From: Bacteroidetes bacterium 4572_114
Lineage (GTDB): Bacteria; Bacteroidota; Bacteroidia; Bacteroidales; 4484-276
Length of the DNA: 5,644 nt
NCBI GenBank assembly: GCA_002254335.1
Contig: NIVA01000168.1
Span: forward strand, 1 to 5,644
Direction of reading: 5' to 3'
Shown here piece after piece: positions 5,353 to 5,644 of this stretch. Numbering within the stretch: the first letter of the stretch is position 1; each line of letters opens with the position of its first letter. Under the pieces are notes generated by a model. It made no database searches. It was not told the DNA's origin and saw only the letters and a program-made list of their open reading frames with translations. The translations under genes were made by a program, and so were the position numbers.

Positions 5353-5360
5353 CAAAGATA
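5353..5360 (-). promoter_or_regulatory. Candidate -7 promoter element for arfB
   Basis: The minus strand reads TATCTTTG, an exact match to TAnnTTTG, 56 bp before the arfB ATG. No good -33 TTTG is visible upstream. A second match, TATTTTTG, lies on the plus strand at 5341-5348 and points the other way. Confidence 0.4.
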
Positions 5361-5388
5361 AATTAGGTTTTGTGCCGTGTTGTTTTTT

Positions 5389-5421
5389 ATTCCCTAAGCG
5401 ACTTTAAGTCGCTAAGGGAAT
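5389..5421. repeat. 33-bp near-palindrome
   Basis: Arms 5389-5404 and 5406-5421 are complementary at 15 of 16 positions around a central T at 5405; the one mismatch is A5396 against A5414. The right arm reads AAGTCGCTAAGGGAAT. A T-rich tract lies to its left on the plus strand, but no T-run follows the hairpin on either strand, so it is not a standard intrinsic terminator. It sits between the arfB promoter region and the structured RNA element. Confidence 0.75.
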
Positions 5422-5431
5422 TGGTTGTACT

Positions 5432-5575
5432 GCGGCAGGGATTGAAGTGGTAGCTTGTTGAAATGCCGGCTGTAGATTTTGTTGGTGGGCGGAGGCTGAG
5501 GAACGAAGCCCACGCACCACCTACAAAAACCAGCCGGCATGAGACAACTACAAACGGAAAGCCCGGTTTAGCCGC
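5432..5575 (+). ncRNA. Candidate structured RNA, one long interrupted hairpin (possibly Flavo-1-like)
   Basis: Almost the whole 144-nt element folds on itself. The pairs, from outside in, are GCGGC 5432-5436 with 5571-5575; GGG 5438-5440 with CCC 5562-5564; GTAG 5450-5453 with 5548-5551; TTGT 5455-5458 with 5544-5547; a perfect 10-bp stem 5463-5472 with 5531-5540 (ATGCCGGCTG); TTTTGT 5477-5482 with 5523-5528; GGTGG 5484-5488 with 5517-5521; GCG 5489-5491 with 5513-5515; GGCT 5494-5497 with 5507-5510. The apical loop is GAGGAACGA. On the plus strand the internal loop (ATTGAAG opposite CGGAAAG) and the apical loop are purine-rich, as in functional RNA loops, so I favour this strand. The flanks GGGATTGAAG and GGAAAGCCC remind me of repeated intergenic RNAs in Bacteroidota such as Flavo-1, but this is from memory. 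A MITE-like palindromic element is the main alternative. Confidence 0.6.
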
Positions 5576-5602
5576 CCAAAAATAAATAAATCGAAAATAA
5601 AT

Positions 5603-5638
5603 AAAAAACAGGCTGCCCATTTCTGGATAAGCAGCCTG
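5603..5638 (-). terminator. Intrinsic terminator of a minus-strand gene beyond the right edge
   Basis: Read on the minus strand, CAGGCTGC (5631-5638) pairs with GCAGCCTG (5609-5616), an 8-bp GC-rich stem. Inner CCA/TGG pairs are also possible, and a run of six T (complement of 5603-5608) plus a further T-rich stretch follows. This is a textbook Rho-independent terminator. No minus-strand gene is visible to its right within the window, so it most likely ends one outside. Confidence 0.75.
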
Positions 5639-5644
5639 CATAAA

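Noticed and set aside
5389..5421. Intrinsic terminator
   Set aside because: The hairpin is strong, but no T-run follows it on either strand; the T-rich tract is on the wrong side for plus-strand termination and gives A on the minus strand.
5450..5551. Integron attC site (imperfect long inverted repeat)
   Set aside because: The expected GTTRRRY / RYYYAAC end pair is absent, the pairing continues well outside this interval, and there is no integrase or cassette-like gene.
5387..5641. Minus-strand open frame of 84 codons at the right end
   Set aside because: It runs through the palindrome, the long RNA hairpin and the terminator, so its sequence is explained by those structures. It has no family resemblance.

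Overview
The window looks like a chromosomal segment of a member of the Bacteroidota. The evidence is the set of gene families (a GluP-type sugar permease, CutC, a short TraR/DksA zinc-finger protein, ArfB), the lack of purine-rich Shine-Dalgarno sequences before the start codons, and several upstream matches to the Bacteroidota -7 promoter element TAnnTTTG. A finer placement cannot be made from sequence alone. Nothing indicates a phage, plasmid, insertion sequence or CRISPR array.

Layout, left to right. (1) Positions 1-684, plus strand: the C-terminal part of an unrecognised protein whose start lies outside the window. (2) 685-1056: a repeat-filled gap between convergent genes. It holds two 56-bp hairpin repeats, then a long octamer array (CATTCCAY) in which 192 consecutive plus-strand bases contain a single G. 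(3) 1057-1959, minus: a sugar-phosphate-type nucleotidyltransferase. (4) 1960-2260: a second repeat cluster, with an octamer array, three tandem 47-bp units each carrying a GC-rich hairpin, and seven heptamers of the CACCCGT type. (5) 2261-3532, minus: a GluP/FucP-type sugar symporter. (6) 3563-4306, minus: cutC, only 30 bp upstream of the permease and probably co-transcribed with it. (7) 4407-4443: a perfect 16-bp inverted repeat with a T-run. (8) 4464-4799, minus: a small DksA-like regulator. (9) 4895-5296, minus: arfB, a ribosome-rescue peptidyl-tRNA hydrolase. (10) 5297-5644: no protein gene. It holds a near-palindrome, a 144-nt element that folds into one long interrupted hairpin (a probable structured RNA, possibly Flavo-1-like), and an intrinsic terminator for a minus-strand gene beyond the right edge.

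Functionally, cutC, the permease and the nucleotidyltransferase suggest a sugar uptake and activation neighbourhood: the permease imports a hexose, and the nucleotidyltransferase would make an NDP-sugar from a sugar phosphate. No kinase is present to link the two steps. The DksA-like protein and ArfB are both translation/stress functions, but each has its own candidate promoter, so they need not be one operon.

The protein genes are conventional. The unusual content is in the gaps: nearly every intergenic space of more than 100 bp carries repeats or a long hairpin, and in two cases the repeat supplies the stop codon of the neighbouring gene. The best candidate for an under-described system is the structured RNA at 5432-5575.
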